From assembly GCF_018390535.1 (NCBI RefSeq), contig NZ_JAHBBW010000006.1, positions 1 to 64,000 of the forward strand: a stretch of 64,000 nucleotides of DNA, written 5' to 3'. Shown one piece after another: positions 1-9,170 of the stretch. The position numbers were made by a program, and so were the translations under genes. Each line of letters begins with the position of its first letter. Position 1 is the stretch's first letter. Below the pieces are notes generated by a model, which was given only the letters and a program-made list of their open reading frames with translations, was not told the origin of the DNA and made no database searches. Origin of the DNA: Bacteroides propionicigenes (GTDB lineage Bacteria; Bacteroidota; Bacteroidia; Bacteroidales; Bacteroidaceae).

Positions 1-2560
1 GGCAAGGGGATATTGTGGGCAGAAGTGGGTATTTCAGCCTCAATTTATCTGCTAATTCAGTGATGAGAGGACGTTTAGACGCAAGAAGGACGCTGAAGAG
101 CTTAGTTGCGGATTTGAGGTTTAATAGCTTGTTCACTGCATTGACCAAGTAGATGTAATCGGGTGCCAGCGGAATTACGTACTCGTTCTCGCTCCAGTGG
201 AATTGGTAATCGTCACGGTTTTCCGGGAAGTCCGGTTTAAGGAGACGAACCCCCGGCACTATACCTCCGGGGATGAATGAATGATCGGCGCGGTTGTTGC
301 CGTAGCCTATTTTCTTGGGTTGGGCACCCACTCCCGATACAAATGAACGGTTATGATAGGGGTGGCAACCGTAGATGTAGTTTAAATTACGGAACACCAG
401 TTCCGGGTCGACCAGTTCCGGGAAGATTTTATGGATTTGGTAATTGGTGATACCATTGCGGAGTATCGTGCCGTTGCCTGCCCAGTTGCTCAAGCTGATA
501 CCAATGCCGAAAGGAGTCTTGCTTTCCAGTTTGGTTTGTTGTGCTATATATGTTTCAATCTGCGGCTTCATCTGTTGTTTGAAAGCATCATCCATAAACG
601 GTAACAGGCGGATAATGAAACTTGTGTTCCTGCCGAACTGTTGGGTCAAGCCGGGCAGCAGCTCGTCTACCCGCGCCTTATAAAACTCATTACCTGTGGT
701 ACGCCATAATTCAAAGGCGGCACGGCATTCGTTATTCTCTTTTTTTCCGGTTTGGCGGCTGTGTTCGTCTTTCCAGATAAATTCGGCTATGCGTAAGGCT
801 TCTTTGGCAAGTGGAGGATTGAGGGTGGGCAGAGCACGTGCAGCTGCGGCAAGCGCAGTGGCCGTACCATAGTTGAGGGCAGGGGTACGGTTGGTGAATG
901 CCATACGGTCGTCTTCATTGCCTACAATACCATCGGTTTTGGTCACGGCATCACCTAAATGGCGGTATTGATAGAGATGTGATTCATTGATGCCCGGAAT
1001 GGCGTATCCTACAGCATTGACTTGTGCCACGAGCTGCAATACGCCATGTTCTATTTGCTGCAAAACATCCGGTTTGCCGTCAGGCAGATGTATTTCGGTG
1101 TAACGAGCTTTCTGATTGATGGTCGTTTCATCGTGGGTGAGGGCAAATTCTTCCCAAATATCCACCAATGACTGTACGGTTTGCTGTTGCGAAGGTGTTT
1201 GGATGTCGAAGTCTCCGGCATCAAACCAGCCTCCTACATTCAGTCCGGGGATGTGTTGTCCGGGCTTGAATCTGTTGTCTGTGCTCGGTCCCTGTCTCCA
1301 GCCGTCCCAATGCGAGTAGTTCACCGGTGCTTGGCGGGCATCGTCCAAGTGGGCTGCACCGTGCCATACGCGATAGGCTTCACGGACAAACATATGATCC
1401 ATTTGTACCGGCATGAAGACATCCAGCGTAGGATACCAAGCGCGTTGATATACATCCGTATCAATAGGGAACGGGCCGCTTAGCTGTTCGCCGTAAGCTA
1501 TTTTATAAATACCGGGTTCTTTCACTTGCGAGAAGTCGAATTGCAGGTAGTTATAGCGGGTGTATATACCCCATGCAGTAGGCTTGCCCGACAGGGCTGT
1601 TGCCAAAGAACCGTCTGCATTCACCTTATAGAGGGTGGCGTTTGAAAGTGGCTTGTCGTTTTTGTCTAATTCTATCACGGCCATTTTCTGTTGCGCAGGA
1701 TGATAACCCACTTGCGAATAGCTGATGGTAGGAGTGCGTAACCAGCGGGTATCGGTTTCGGCTTGTATGAACCATTCGGCTATTTTACCTGTTTTGCCGG
1801 CAGGCAATAGGGTGCGCACCACGAAAGTTCCGTTTTGCTGTTTGTCACGTCCGTCAAAGAGCATTAGCTTGCTGTCTTCCAATGTGGTACGGATTGTGAC
1901 GTGTTTCATCGGAGCATCGGGAGCTATTTCAATTTTAGTACCGGTAGCCATTGGAGTAGGTTCAACAATGCCGTTGATAACAGTCATGTTGTCGGCTGCC
2001 GAGGTGGGGAACAGTCCCGGTTTGCCGTCCATCAGGTAGGAGTGCTCAAAAAATACGGGTGGAAAGAACTCCATATTCAGTCCGGCTACTCCAACCAATG
2101 AGTCGGGTAGCGCTTTGTCTGTCGATATGCTGAGGTAGAAACCGCCATCACGGGCTTCTCCGGTCAATGTATATGCAAAAGAGTATTGGGGGTATTCCAG
2201 ATTCACATCGATACGTTTAGCCTCTTTGTCTACGGTGCGGTTTACAAATCTGGGCAGCTTGTCCCATTGTCCCGGTGTGGGGTTGAGACGAACATCACCG
2301 TTGGTAGCTGTACGAACTCCATGGTGAATAATCTCGACGGCGCTGACTTTGGAGTCATCGAACATGGCATCGTAGTTGTTGTTAAAGACGAAATAGTTCA
2401 GCCCGCGAGTTTCGAAATAGCTGGAATCGTTTAACACCAAGTTATTGACCTGTGTGAATGACGGAGAGCCGCCCTGCCCGCAGGCGCTGAGCAATGATAG
2501 CCCGACGACTGCTGAGGCGGCTTTGTAGCATAATGATGAGAATGAATGGTGTTTGTTCAT
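1..2560 (-). CDS. GH9 family glycoside hydrolase lipoprotein, 3' end cut by window edge
   Basis: Reading from ATG at 2560, 853 codons stay open to the window edge, so only the C-terminal tail is missing. I recognise a GH9 (endoglucanase-type, inverting) enzyme. It has a lipoprotein signal with lipobox LSAC (residues about 23-26), an N-terminal region without a named domain, an Ig-like CelD_N domain around 275-365, and the GH9 (alpha/alpha)6 barrel from about 370. The barrel motif GGWFDAGDFD lies at 443-452, with the two catalytic-site aspartates D447 and D450. A C-terminal motif HPYHNRSFVSGVG and an ENEY site with E793, the expected proton donor, are also present. It is likely attached to a membrane and acts on beta-glucan or a related plant polysaccharide; the exact substrate cannot be read. 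It follows the GH43 gene by 41 bases and probably shares its promoter. Confidence 0.88.
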   Translation of the reverse strand, partial: MNKHHSFSSLCYKAASAVVGLSLLSACGQGGSPSFTQVNNLVLNDSSYFETRGLNYFVFNNNYDAMFDDSKVSAVEIIHHGVRTATNGDVRLNPTPGQWDKLPRFVNRTVDKEAKRIDVNLEYPQYSFAYTLTGEARDGGFYLSISTDKALPDSLVGVAGLNMEFFPPVFFEHSYLMDGKPGLFPTSAADNMTVINGIVEPTPMATGTKIEIAPDAPMKHVTIRTTLEDSKLMLFDGRDKQQNGTFVVRTLLPAGKTGKIAEWFIQAETDTRWLRTPTISYSQVGYHPAQQKMAVIELDKNDKPLSNATLYKVNADGSLATALSGKPTAWGIYTRYNYLQFDFSQVKEPGIYKIAYGEQLSGPFPIDTDVYQRAWYPTLDVFMPVQMDHMFVREAYRVWHGAAHLDDARQAPVNYSHWDGWRQGPSTDNRFKPGQHIPGLNVGGWFDAGDFDIQTPSQQQTVQSLVDIWEEFALTHDETTINQKARYTEIHLPDGKPDVLQQIEHGVLQLVAQVNAVGYAIPGINESHLYQYRHLGDAVTKTDGIVGNEDDRMAFTNRTPALNYGTATALAAAARALPTLNPPLAKEALRIAEFIWKDEHSRQTGKKENNECRAAFELWRTTGNEFYKARVDELLPGLTQQFGRNTSFIIRLLPFMDDAFKQQMKPQIETYIAQQTKLESKTPFGIGISLSNWAGNGTILRNGITNYQIHKIFPELVDPELVFRNLNYIYGCHPYHNRSFVSGVGAQPKKIGYGNNRADHSFIPGGIVPGVRLLKPDFPENRDDYQFHWSENEYVIPLAPDYIYLVNAVNKLLNLKSATKLFSVLLASKRPLITELADKLRLKYPLLPTISPC

Positions 2561-2601
2561 GAGGTAATGATATTAAAGGATTTGAGGATACCAGCCGCAG
2601 A

Positions 2602-3930
2602 TTATTCAAAACTTATCCAGTCTACGGCTACCGGATTTCCTCCGGTTTGTGTAACAATCAAGTCCTGCATACCTGTAGGTGCATTACGCACGCTTGTACT
2701 GATTTCTGTCCATTTCTCGGATGGCTTTATGGGTAATTCGGCAATAGCCATGCCTTTGTCACCGGGAGTCCGCAGGGTTATCGTCCCTCCTTTTTCTGAG
2801 CGCACACGTGCTTTGAGACGTTTTACGGGTGCATTGCCGAAATCTACTCTGTTATATGCCACCCATGTGTCTGCTCTGTGGAATAAAGTCTGCCATCCCT
2901 CGAATGTATTGGAGGGGTTCAAGTAGTCGATGGAAACTCCATAAGGGCTTATTGCAGAGTAGCGGTCAATCTGTATTTTGCTGCGTGCATCGGTTGTCCC
3001 CACGCCGCGCAGTGTCGGTCTCACTTTCTTGATAGTGCCGTCTGCATTGAAGAAAAGCGAGTCGATGCGTGCCGAACGGTTTTTGTCGAAATTGGGAGAA
3101 TAATCATTATGGTGGTAGAAGAGATACCACTGGCCGTTGTATTCCGTAATAGAGTGGTGGTTGGTCCAGCAACCGGAGGGTGACTCATCCATGATTATCC
3201 CTTTAAAGTCAAACGGCCCCATCGGGCTGTCTCCCATGGCGTAAGCCAGGGTTTCGGTCTTGTCTTGTACCCAAGGGAAGGTGAGGTAATATTTGCCGTT
3301 GTGCTTAAATGCGTACGGGCCTTCCTTGAAGCCTTTGGAAGGCAAGCCTTGCACTTGCATCGGTTCAGAGGCGAGTTCGGTCATGTTCGGTTTCAGTTTG
3401 GCAACCGATAATCCGCGTCCGGACCAGTACATATATGCTTCTCCGTCTGTGTCAATGAGCACGCAGGGGTCAATGCCGAATACTCCTTTTATCGGTTCGG
3501 CTTCCGGTGTGAACGGTCCTTCCGGGCTGTCGGCAGTGGCTACACCGATGCTGAAACCGCGTTTGCCTTCACCTTTGGGAGTACTGGGGAAATAGAAATA
3601 GTATTTTCCGTCTTTGTACACGCAGTCGGGAGCCCACATAGAGTAAGAGTCGGGCTGTACCCAAGGTACATCGTTTTGTGTGAGAATGACACCGTGGTCT
3701 GTCCAGTCCGTCAGGTTGGTTGAGGAGAATACGTGATAGTCAGCCATACAGAACCATTCTTTCAGACGGTCGATGGGACTGGGGATGTCGTGCGAAGGAT
3801 ACATATATATCTTACCGTTGAACACTCGCGCCGTAGGATCGGCGGTAAATTGGTTTCCGATAACCGGGTTTTGTGCCTGCGTACTTGCGATAGTAACTGC
3901 TGCAGAGAGTAGAAGGAAAAGTCTTTTCAT
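2602..3930 (-). CDS. GH43 family glycosidase with C-terminal CBM6-like domain
   Basis: 442 residues starting at MKRLFLL. A longer frame to 3957 exists, but the internal Met begins a clean signal peptide (cleavage near residue 19-20) and the -7 box lies inside the longer version. GH43 five-bladed propeller residues are visible: general base D31 in TADPTAR, pKa-modulating D154 in GIDPC, general acid E203 in FKEGPY. The last ~120 residues (VSIDYLNPSNTFEGW to VDWISFE) look like a CBM6-type beta-sandwich. The family contains beta-xylosidases and alpha-L-arabinofuranosidases; the specificity here is not determinable by eye. It is the first gene of a two-gene operon with the downstream GH9 enzyme, suggesting a hemicellulose side-chain and backbone pair. 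Confidence 0.9.
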   Translation of the reverse strand: MKRLFLLLSAAVTIASTQAQNPVIGNQFTADPTARVFNGKIYMYPSHDIPSPIDRLKEWFCMADYHVFSSTNLTDWTDHGVILTQNDVPWVQPDSYSMWAPDCVYKDGKYYFYFPSTPKGEGKRGFSIGVATADSPEGPFTPEAEPIKGVFGIDPCVLIDTDGEAYMYWSGRGLSVAKLKPNMTELASEPMQVQGLPSKGFKEGPYAFKHNGKYYLTFPWVQDKTETLAYAMGDSPMGPFDFKGIIMDESPSGCWTNHHSITEYNGQWYLFYHHNDYSPNFDKNRSARIDSLFFNADGTIKKVRPTLRGVGTTDARSKIQIDRYSAISPYGVSIDYLNPSNTFEGWQTLFHRADTWVAYNRVDFGNAPVKRLKARVRSEKGGTITLRTPGDKGMAIAELPIKPSEKWTEISTSVRNAPTGMQDLIVTQTGGNPVAVDWISFE

Positions 3931-3954
3931 AATATTATAAATTGTTACATATTG

Positions 3955-3962
3955 CAAATGTA
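3955..3962 (-). promoter_or_regulatory. Bacteroides -7 box for the GH43-GH9 operon
   Basis: On the minus strand the sequence reads TACATTTG, matching TAnnTTTG, 24 bases before the GH43 start codon. No clear -33 TTG at 19-21 bases was found, so this is a moderate call. Confidence 0.5.
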
Positions 3963-4398
3963 ACGGGCATGCCCTTTCTTTTCCTTATACTTTTAGATAC
4001 AACTCTTATATTTTTAAGTAAAGACTACGGTTTTTATCACAGCGGTTTGCGATATGAGCGGGGAAGAGTTGTGAGCATAATCCCGGTTTGTCAGGTTGGT
4101 AATGCGGAAGTGCACGATGGATAATGCCGCCAAGCTATAAGTAAAACCTCGTTTTCCAGCTGCGGGCTGTCCGGTTGCCAACTGCGGGACGGAGAGCCCG
4201 CAACTGGAAACCGTCGGGCCCGCAGCTGGAAAACGAAGAAAACAACGTAGGGAAAAAACATTACTTCTGAAGCATTGCCGTATTTGTGACGAAGCAAATG
4301 AACATTTACCACGAAGGAAATGGCGGTAGCATGAGCCGTGGTTGCAAACATTACCATAAATTAATACCCCTGTTGTCCTACAATATAAGATAAATCCC
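3963..4398. other. Intergenic region between GH43 and glyS
   Basis: No gene is supported between the divergent GH43 and glyS promoters. An 88-codon minus-strand frame here (4091-4357) runs straight through the repeat array, has no family likeness and is not a credible gene. The only clear structure is the four-unit inverted array at 4150-4235. Confidence 0.6.
4150..4235. repeat. Four-unit inverted word array (locus A)
   Basis: The outer arms 4150-4167 and 4218-4235 are perfect 18-base inverted repeats. Inside them the word CCAGCTGCGGG or a variant occurs at 4156, 4178 (CCAACTGCGGG), 4197 and 4219; the last two are on the other strand (CCAGTTGCGGG and CCAGCTGCGGG). Spacing is 22 bases within each half and 19 across the centre. 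There is no T run after the fold, so a simple terminator is unlikely. Compare the arrays at 46867 and 60366. Confidence 0.8.
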
Positions 4399-4406
4399 TA
4401 TCTTTG
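4399..4406 (+). promoter_or_regulatory. Bacteroides -7 box for glyS
   Basis: TATCTTTG matches TAnnTTTG exactly, about 52 bases before the glyS ATG. A TTG lies at 4373-4375 with a 23-base spacer, slightly longer than usual. Confidence 0.6.
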
Positions 4407-4457
4407 TGGCGTTTTTAGCTAAACAAAGATTTCAAATTAATTAAGATACAACAAAAA

Positions 4458-5999
4458 ATGGCACAAGAAGACGTTTTTAAGAAACTCGTATCACACTGCA
4501 AGGAATACGGATTCGTGTTCCCTTCAAGCGACATCTACGACGGCTTGGGAGCCGTATACGACTACGGACAGATGGGTGTGGAACTGAAAAATAACATCAA
4601 ACAATACTGGTGGCAGAGCATGGTGCTGCTGCACGAAAACATAGTAGGCATTGATTCGGCTATCTTCATGCACCCCACAATCTGGAAGGCAAGCGGGCAC
4701 GTAGATGCGTTCAACGACCCTTTGATTGATAACCGCGATTCGAAGAAGCGTTATCGTGCCGATGTTTTGATTGAAGACCAACTCGCCAAATATGACGACA
4801 AGATAAACAAGGAAGTGGCCAAAGCCGCCAAGCGTTTCGGCGAGGCTTTTGACGAAGCGCAGTTCCGCAGCACGAATGCCCGTGTACTGGAACATCAGGC
4901 TAAGCGTGACGCTTTGCACGAACGTTTTGCCAAAGCGTTGAATGATAACAATCTTGACGAACTTCGCCAGATTATCCTTGACGAAGAAATTGTTTGCCCC
5001 ATCAGCGGTACAAAGAACTGGACGGAAGTTCGTCAGTTCAACCTGATGTTTACCACCGAAATGGGTTCTACCTCGGAAGGCGCCATGAAGATTTATCTTC
5101 GCCCGGAAACGGCTCAGGGTATCTTCGTGAACTATCTGAACGTACAGAAGACAGGCCGTATGAAGATTCCTTTCGGTATCGCACAAATCGGCAAGGCTTT
5201 CCGTAATGAGATTGTTGCTCGCCAGTTCATCTTCCGTATGCGTGAGTTCGAGCAGATGGAAATGCAGTTCTTCGTAAAACCGGGCACTGAACTCGACTGG
5301 TTCAAGACGTGGAAAGCTACCCGGTTGAAATGGCACAAGGCACTGGGCTTTGGTGACGACCATTATCGCTATCACGATCACGACAAGCTTGCCCACTATG
5401 CCAATGCGGCTACCGACATCGAGTTCCTGATGCCTTTCGGCTTCAAGGAAGTGGAAGGTATCCACAGCCGTACGAACTTCGACTTGTCTCAGCACGAGAA
5501 ATTCTCCGGTAAGAACATCAAGTATTTTGACCCGGAAACCAATGAAAGCTACACTCCGTACGTCATCGAAACCTCTATCGGTGTAGACCGTATGTTCCTT
5601 AGCATCATGTCAGCTTCTTATTGCGAGGAGCAGTTGGAGAATGGCGAGACGCGTGTTGTCCTGAAGTTGCCTGCAGCATTGGCTCCGGTGAAACTGGCCG
5701 TTATGCCGTTGGTAAAGAAAGACGGGCTGCCCGAAAAGGCCCGCGAGATTATCGACGACCTGAAGTTCCACTTCCACTGCCAGTATGATGAGAAAGACAG
5801 CATCGGCAAGCGTTATCGCCGCCAAGATGCTATCGGTACTCCGTACTGTGTGACGGTAGACCACCAGACCTTGGAAGACAACTGCGTGACTCTGCGTAAC
5901 CGTGATACGATGCAGCAAGAGCGTGTGGCTATCTCCGAACTGAACAATATCATTGCAGACCGCGTAAGCATTACGTCTTTGCTGAAGACGCTGCAATAA
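4458..5999 (+). CDS. glyS: Glycyl-tRNA synthetase (single-chain class II type)
   Basis: 513 residues. Charges tRNA-Gly with glycine in the cytoplasm. It is the dimeric alpha2 form found in Bacteroidota, Gram-positives and eukaryotes, not the alpha2beta2 enzyme of E. coli. The N-terminus (GFVFPSSDIYDGLGAVYDYG) is characteristic. Class II motif 2 is around IGKAFRNEI (residues 243-251) with the following FRMREFEQMEMQFF. Motif 3 is around IGVDRMFLS (about 375-383). The C-terminal ~110 residues form the anticodon-binding fold. ATG at 4458 follows the -7 box. It is separated from the next gene by 32 AT-rich bases, so the two are probably co-transcribed. Confidence 0.97.
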   Translation: MAQEDVFKKLVSHCKEYGFVFPSSDIYDGLGAVYDYGQMGVELKNNIKQYWWQSMVLLHENIVGIDSAIFMHPTIWKASGHVDAFNDPLIDNRDSKKRYRADVLIEDQLAKYDDKINKEVAKAAKRFGEAFDEAQFRSTNARVLEHQAKRDALHERFAKALNDNNLDELRQIILDEEIVCPISGTKNWTEVRQFNLMFTTEMGSTSEGAMKIYLRPETAQGIFVNYLNVQKTGRMKIPFGIAQIGKAFRNEIVARQFIFRMREFEQMEMQFFVKPGTELDWFKTWKATRLKWHKALGFGDDHYRYHDHDKLAHYANAATDIEFLMPFGFKEVEGIHSRTNFDLSQHEKFSGKNIKYFDPETNESYTPYVIETSIGVDRMFLSIMSASYCEEQLENGETRVVLKLPAALAPVKLAVMPLVKKDGLPEKAREIIDDLKFHFHCQYDEKDSIGKRYRRQDAIGTPYCVTVDHQTLEDNCVTLRNRDTMQQERVAISELNNIIADRVSITSLLKTLQ

Positions 6000-6031
6000 G
6001 AAATAATAGTAATTCCGTAATTTATAATTAG

Positions 6032-6679
6032 ATGAAGAGACCGTTCCTTTTGTTTTTACCTTTCTTGCTATTTGTGGCAGGTGCGTTTGTGGCTTGCGAA
6101 GAAGTGGAGGAAGCCGGTAAGTATGATAATTGGCAACCGCGCAACGAAGCTTTTATTGACTCTATAAAGGGGAAGACAGGCGACAGGCTTGTGCTTACAG
6201 CTGAAGATGCCGATAAGATGGAAGAGGGTGAGTTGTTTGCTATACAAGTGCCGACAACCAGCACGAATATAGTACCTCAGTATGTATATTGCAAGAAACT
6301 TGTAAAGAATAACACTGGAGAACGTCCTAATTTCGACGGATATAATTCTACTGTTGAGGCTTTCTACTATGGAACTCTCATCACGGGTGATGAGTTTGAC
6401 GGTAACTTTGACGGTTATGGAGCAACAGACCGCGATATATCATTGCCTTTAACCGATTCGTCCAAATGGCCCACAGTTTTCAATTCTTCGTCTGAATTTA
6501 CTGTTTCGGGAGTTATTCCGGGATGGACGTGGACTTTGCAGTATATGCGGGTAGGTGAACGCTGGATGCTGTATATTCCTTGGCAAAGCGGATACGGTTC
6601 AAGCGGCAGTTCATCCGGTTCTATTCCGGGCTATACATCATTGACGTTTGATGTGTATTTGACAGGACTTGTTGAATAA
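6032..6679 (+). CDS. FKBP-like peptidyl-prolyl isomerase lipoprotein
   Basis: 215 residues. A short hydrophobic leader ends in the lipobox AFVAC (C22), so a lipoprotein is predicted. The C-terminal third shows the FKBP pattern: VIPGWTWTLQYMRVGERW (about 162-179), then LYIPWQSGYG, and a closing IPGYTSLTFDVYLTGL. The middle is acidic and diverged from typical FKBPs, so isomerase activity is not certain; a chaperone-only role is possible. It lies directly downstream of glyS and is followed by a long terminator. Confidence 0.72.
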   Translation: MKRPFLLFLPFLLFVAGAFVACEEVEEAGKYDNWQPRNEAFIDSIKGKTGDRLVLTAEDADKMEEGELFAIQVPTTSTNIVPQYVYCKKLVKNNTGERPNFDGYNSTVEAFYYGTLITGDEFDGNFDGYGATDRDISLPLTDSSKWPTVFNSSSEFTVSGVIPGWTWTLQYMRVGERWMLYIPWQSGYGSSGSSSGSIPGYTSLTFDVYLTGLVE

Positions 6680-6690
6680 ACGAATTTGAT

Positions 6691-6740
6691 ACAAACAGAA
6701 AAGGTGATAAAGAATACGCTTTATCACCTTTTCTGTTTGT
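6691..6740. terminator. Bidirectional intrinsic terminator between converging operons
   Basis: A perfect 22-bp stem (6691-6712 with 6719-6740) around a 6-base loop. The AT-rich outer parts supply A and T runs on both sides. It sits between the end of the glyS-FKBP unit and the end of the long minus-strand operon. Confidence 0.88.
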
Positions 6741-6766
6741 TAGCGGTTGCTTATGTGTATCTTTTG

Positions 6767-7462
6767 CTAAATCTTCTTCTTGATGGCTTTTACCCAAATC
6801 TTATATCCTTCTTCTTTTAGATGTAGTCCGTCTGTCGTCAAGTCGGCACGCAGCACGTTACTGCCCTTCTCCGTGAAGAGTGGGAAGAGGTTGATGTAGG
6901 TCAGTCCTTTCTCTTTGGCAAGTGCTTTCAGCTGTTTGTTTATTTCGGGTATCATGCTTGTCTTTCCTGCCAGCTTCTTATAGCGGCCGAAGTTTTCGTT
7001 GATGGGAAGCAGGCTTTGCAGATAGAGTCTGGTGCCGGGAGATTCTTTCCGGATGCGCTCTATCGTTGTACGTATCATCTTGACAATACTGTCGCTCGTC
7101 AAGTCATGGGAGATGTCGTTCACACCGATAAGCAGAAACAACTTGGCAGGATGTCCCGGCAATATCTGGTGGAGACGATCGTATACCCCCATTACTTCAT
7201 CGCCGATGATGCCGCGATTGCGCACGTTCTTATTGCCAAGACGGGCAGCCCAGTTGCCGCCATTCTCCGTCAGGCTGTTGCCCAGCATTACGATGTCTTT
7301 ATTACCGATGGCCGGTTCGTCCATAAACTGCCGAAAGCGTTTGTAGTAATGGTCTGTATAAATGCGCGGGGATTGTTCACCGGCAGCTTCGGTCTGCAAA
7401 GGTTGTGCGACAATCGCTTGCAGGCAGGACATAATTAAAAGGATGCTGATAAGAGTTTTCAT
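6767..7462 (-). CDS. Secreted SGNH/GDSL-type hydrolase (putative esterase)
   Basis: 231 residues from MKTLISILL; an upstream Met at 7492 lies inside murQ and would spoil the signal peptide. The signal peptide ends near IVAQ (residue 20). SGNH blocks are visible: block I VMLGNSLTENGGNW with nucleophile S63, block II RGIIGDEV with G87, block III LIGVNDI with N115, block V TTDGLHL with D211 and H214. It is the last gene of the 14-gene operon, 7 bases after murQ. The family removes acyl groups from carbohydrates, so the context suggests periplasmic de-O-acetylation of a MurNAc-containing or other sugar; this is inference, and the substrate is not shown by the sequence. Confidence 0.85.
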   Translation of the reverse strand: MKTLISILLIMSCLQAIVAQPLQTEAAGEQSPRIYTDHYYKRFRQFMDEPAIGNKDIVMLGNSLTENGGNWAARLGNKNVRNRGIIGDEVMGVYDRLHQILPGHPAKLFLLIGVNDISHDLTSDSIVKMIRTTIERIRKESPGTRLYLQSLLPINENFGRYKKLAGKTSMIPEINKQLKALAKEKGLTYINLFPLFTEKGSNVLRADLTTDGLHLKEEGYKIWVKAIKKKI

Positions 7463-7469
7463 AACATTA

Positions 7470-8285
7470 TCATTCCTTTGCCCGATATGCATCTGCAGCT
7501 TTCTTCACGGAACCGTGCATCAGCAAGAGGGCTTTGGCTTTTCCATAGTCAAGTCCTAATTCTTCAACCAACATACGTGTTCCACGGTCTACCAGCTTCT
7601 TGTTGCTAAGCTGCATATTGACCATTTTGTTGCCTTTCACGCGTCCCAATTGTATCATTACGGAAGTGGTAATCATATTCAGAATCATCTTCTGTCCCGT
7701 GCCCGACTTCATGCGGGAACTGCCCGTAACGTATTCCGGACCTACAACCATTTCGATAGGCACATCGGATTCCGCTGCCATAGGGGAGTCGGGATTGCTC
7801 GTGATGCAAGCCGTAAGAATGCCATGCTCGCGTGCTTCATGCAGCGCACCGATTACGTAAGGAGTAGTACCGGAGGCAGCTATGCCGATAACGGTGTCTT
7901 TATCCGTGATATTGCGTTCCACCAACTCTTCCCAGCCGCGTTGCGTATCGTCTTCCGCATTTTCCACCGGATTGCGCAGGGCTGTGTCACCACCGGCTAT
8001 CAAGCCGATAACCAACGTAGGAGGCATACCGAATGTCGGCGGTATTTCAGATGCGTCGAGTACGCCGAGGCGTCCGCTTGTACCGGCGCCCATATAGAAG
8101 ATACGTCCCCCCTGCTTCATGCGGGGCACAATCTGTGTCACCAGTTTCTCTATCTGGGGAATTGCCTTTTGTATGGCAAGCGCCACTTTTTGGTCTTCTC
8201 TGTTGATGTCTTCCAGTATTTCACGGACAGACTTCTTTTCCAAGTCGTTGTAGAGCGAGGGCTGCTCTGATATTTTTATAAACAT
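7470..8285 (-). CDS. murQ: N-acetylmuramic acid 6-phosphate etherase
   Basis: 271 residues. Cleaves the D-lactyl ether of MurNAc-6-phosphate to give GlcNAc-6-phosphate and D-lactate in the cytoplasm. It is an SIS-domain enzyme with the family signatures YMGAGTSGRLGVLDASEIPPT (residues about 64-84, including the catalytic-region glutamate of DASE), GIAASGTTPYVIGAL and SSRMKSGTGQKMILNM. Length is slightly below the E. coli enzyme (298). It lies 16 bases after the MurK-like kinase, as expected for consecutive pathway steps. The D-lactate product gives a role to the dehydrogenase encoded upstream in the same operon. Confidence 0.96.
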   Translation of the reverse strand: MFIKISEQPSLYNDLEKKSVREILEDINREDQKVALAIQKAIPQIEKLVTQIVPRMKQGGRIFYMGAGTSGRLGVLDASEIPPTFGMPPTLVIGLIAGGDTALRNPVENAEDDTQRGWEELVERNITDKDTVIGIAASGTTPYVIGALHEAREHGILTACITSNPDSPMAAESDVPIEMVVGPEYVTGSSRMKSGTGQKMILNMITTSVMIQLGRVKGNKMVNMQLSNKKLVDRGTRMLVEELGLDYGKAKALLLMHGSVKKAADAYRAKE

Positions 8286-8301
8286 AAGGCGATTTGCTAT
8301 T

Positions 8302-9144
8302 TTATGATTTATGATATTCTATTAATCCTTCCATCGGGCTTTTGATGACAGTGCCCAGTTGGACACCCATTTCCTGAGCCGCTTCCGCCAATATTGCTTT
8401 ATAGTAGAAAGCTACAGAACCGATAAAGTGCACTTTACTCTTGTGGTAATTCTCGTATTGCATGACATTGCGTTTGAGGAATGCTTTGAAGCTGCCCAGC
8501 ACTAATGTACGTATGCAAGGCTCATCCAGATTTTGGGCAAGGAATGGAGAGAGACTTGCAAGGAAACGGTTGGGGAACGGCTTGCGGTAAACACGGTCGA
8601 TGATGTCGGCAGGTGTCAGGTTGAACTGTGCGAGGAACTTTTCCTTCAGTTCCGGAGTCATCTGGTTTTTAAGAATGTTACCCACCAGCAATTTTCCCAA
8701 TACGGCGCCGCTGCCTTCATCCCCGAGAATGAACCCTAAGGGAGATACATTGCGTACAATCTGTTTCCCGTCATAATAGCATGAATTGGAGCCTGTACCC
8801 ATGATGCAGGCAATGCCGGCGTCATGTTGGCAAAGTCCTCGGGCTGCGGCAAGCATATCTGTATTCACTTCCACTTCTCCTTTTACCTGAAGATGCTTGG
8901 TAATGGCCCGGTGAACCATGGCTATCTTGTCGGGAAATCCGCATCCCGCACCATAGAAATATACAGCATTCAACGCATTCGTTGTTAACCGGGGCAACAG
9001 TGCCGTTGCTATCTCATTGCTGATTTCCTCTTCCGACTGAAAGAAAGGGTTAATCCCTTTCGTGAATATCTGTTGGATGAGTTGTCCATTCTCTACAACA
9101 CACCAATCGGTTTTTGTAGAGCCACTGTCTGCTATTAGAATCAT
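8302..9144 (-). CDS. murK: BadF/BcrA-type amino-sugar kinase, probable MurNAc kinase
   Basis: 280 residues, ASKHA fold. Phosphate-1 loop ADSGSTKTDW with D6 and K11, a putative catalytic aspartate D96 (NTDMLAAARG), phosphate-2 loop IMGTGSNS (115-121) and GDEGSG (141-146). The family includes N-acetylglucosamine kinases and the MurK of Tannerella forsythia and Clostridium. Its position directly before murQ favours MurNAc 6-phosphorylation, possibly with GlcNAc as second substrate. A paralogue with altered loop residues is at 27685-28533. The enzyme family is certain; the exact sugar is inferred from context. Confidence 0.88.
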   Translation of the reverse strand: MILIADSGSTKTDWCVVENGQLIQQIFTKGINPFFQSEEEISNEIATALLPRLTTNALNAVYFYGAGCGFPDKIAMVHRAITKHLQVKGEVEVNTDMLAAARGLCQHDAGIACIMGTGSNSCYYDGKQIVRNVSPLGFILGDEGSGAVLGKLLVGNILKNQMTPELKEKFLAQFNLTPADIIDRVYRKPFPNRFLASLSPFLAQNLDEPCIRTLVLGSFKAFLKRNVMQYENYHKSKVHFIGSVAFYYKAILAEAAQEMGVQLGTVIKSPMEGLIEYHKS

Positions 9145-9170
9145 ATTTTTAGTTGTTTAGAGTTATTCGA

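Noticed and set aside
4091..4357. 88-codon minus-strand frame in the GH43-glyS gap
   Set aside because: It crosses the inverted array, has no family likeness and a composition driven by the repeats.
4524..5495. 323-codon frame opposite glyS
   Set aside because: Antisense shadow of a highly conserved gene; no homology or signal expected of a real protein.
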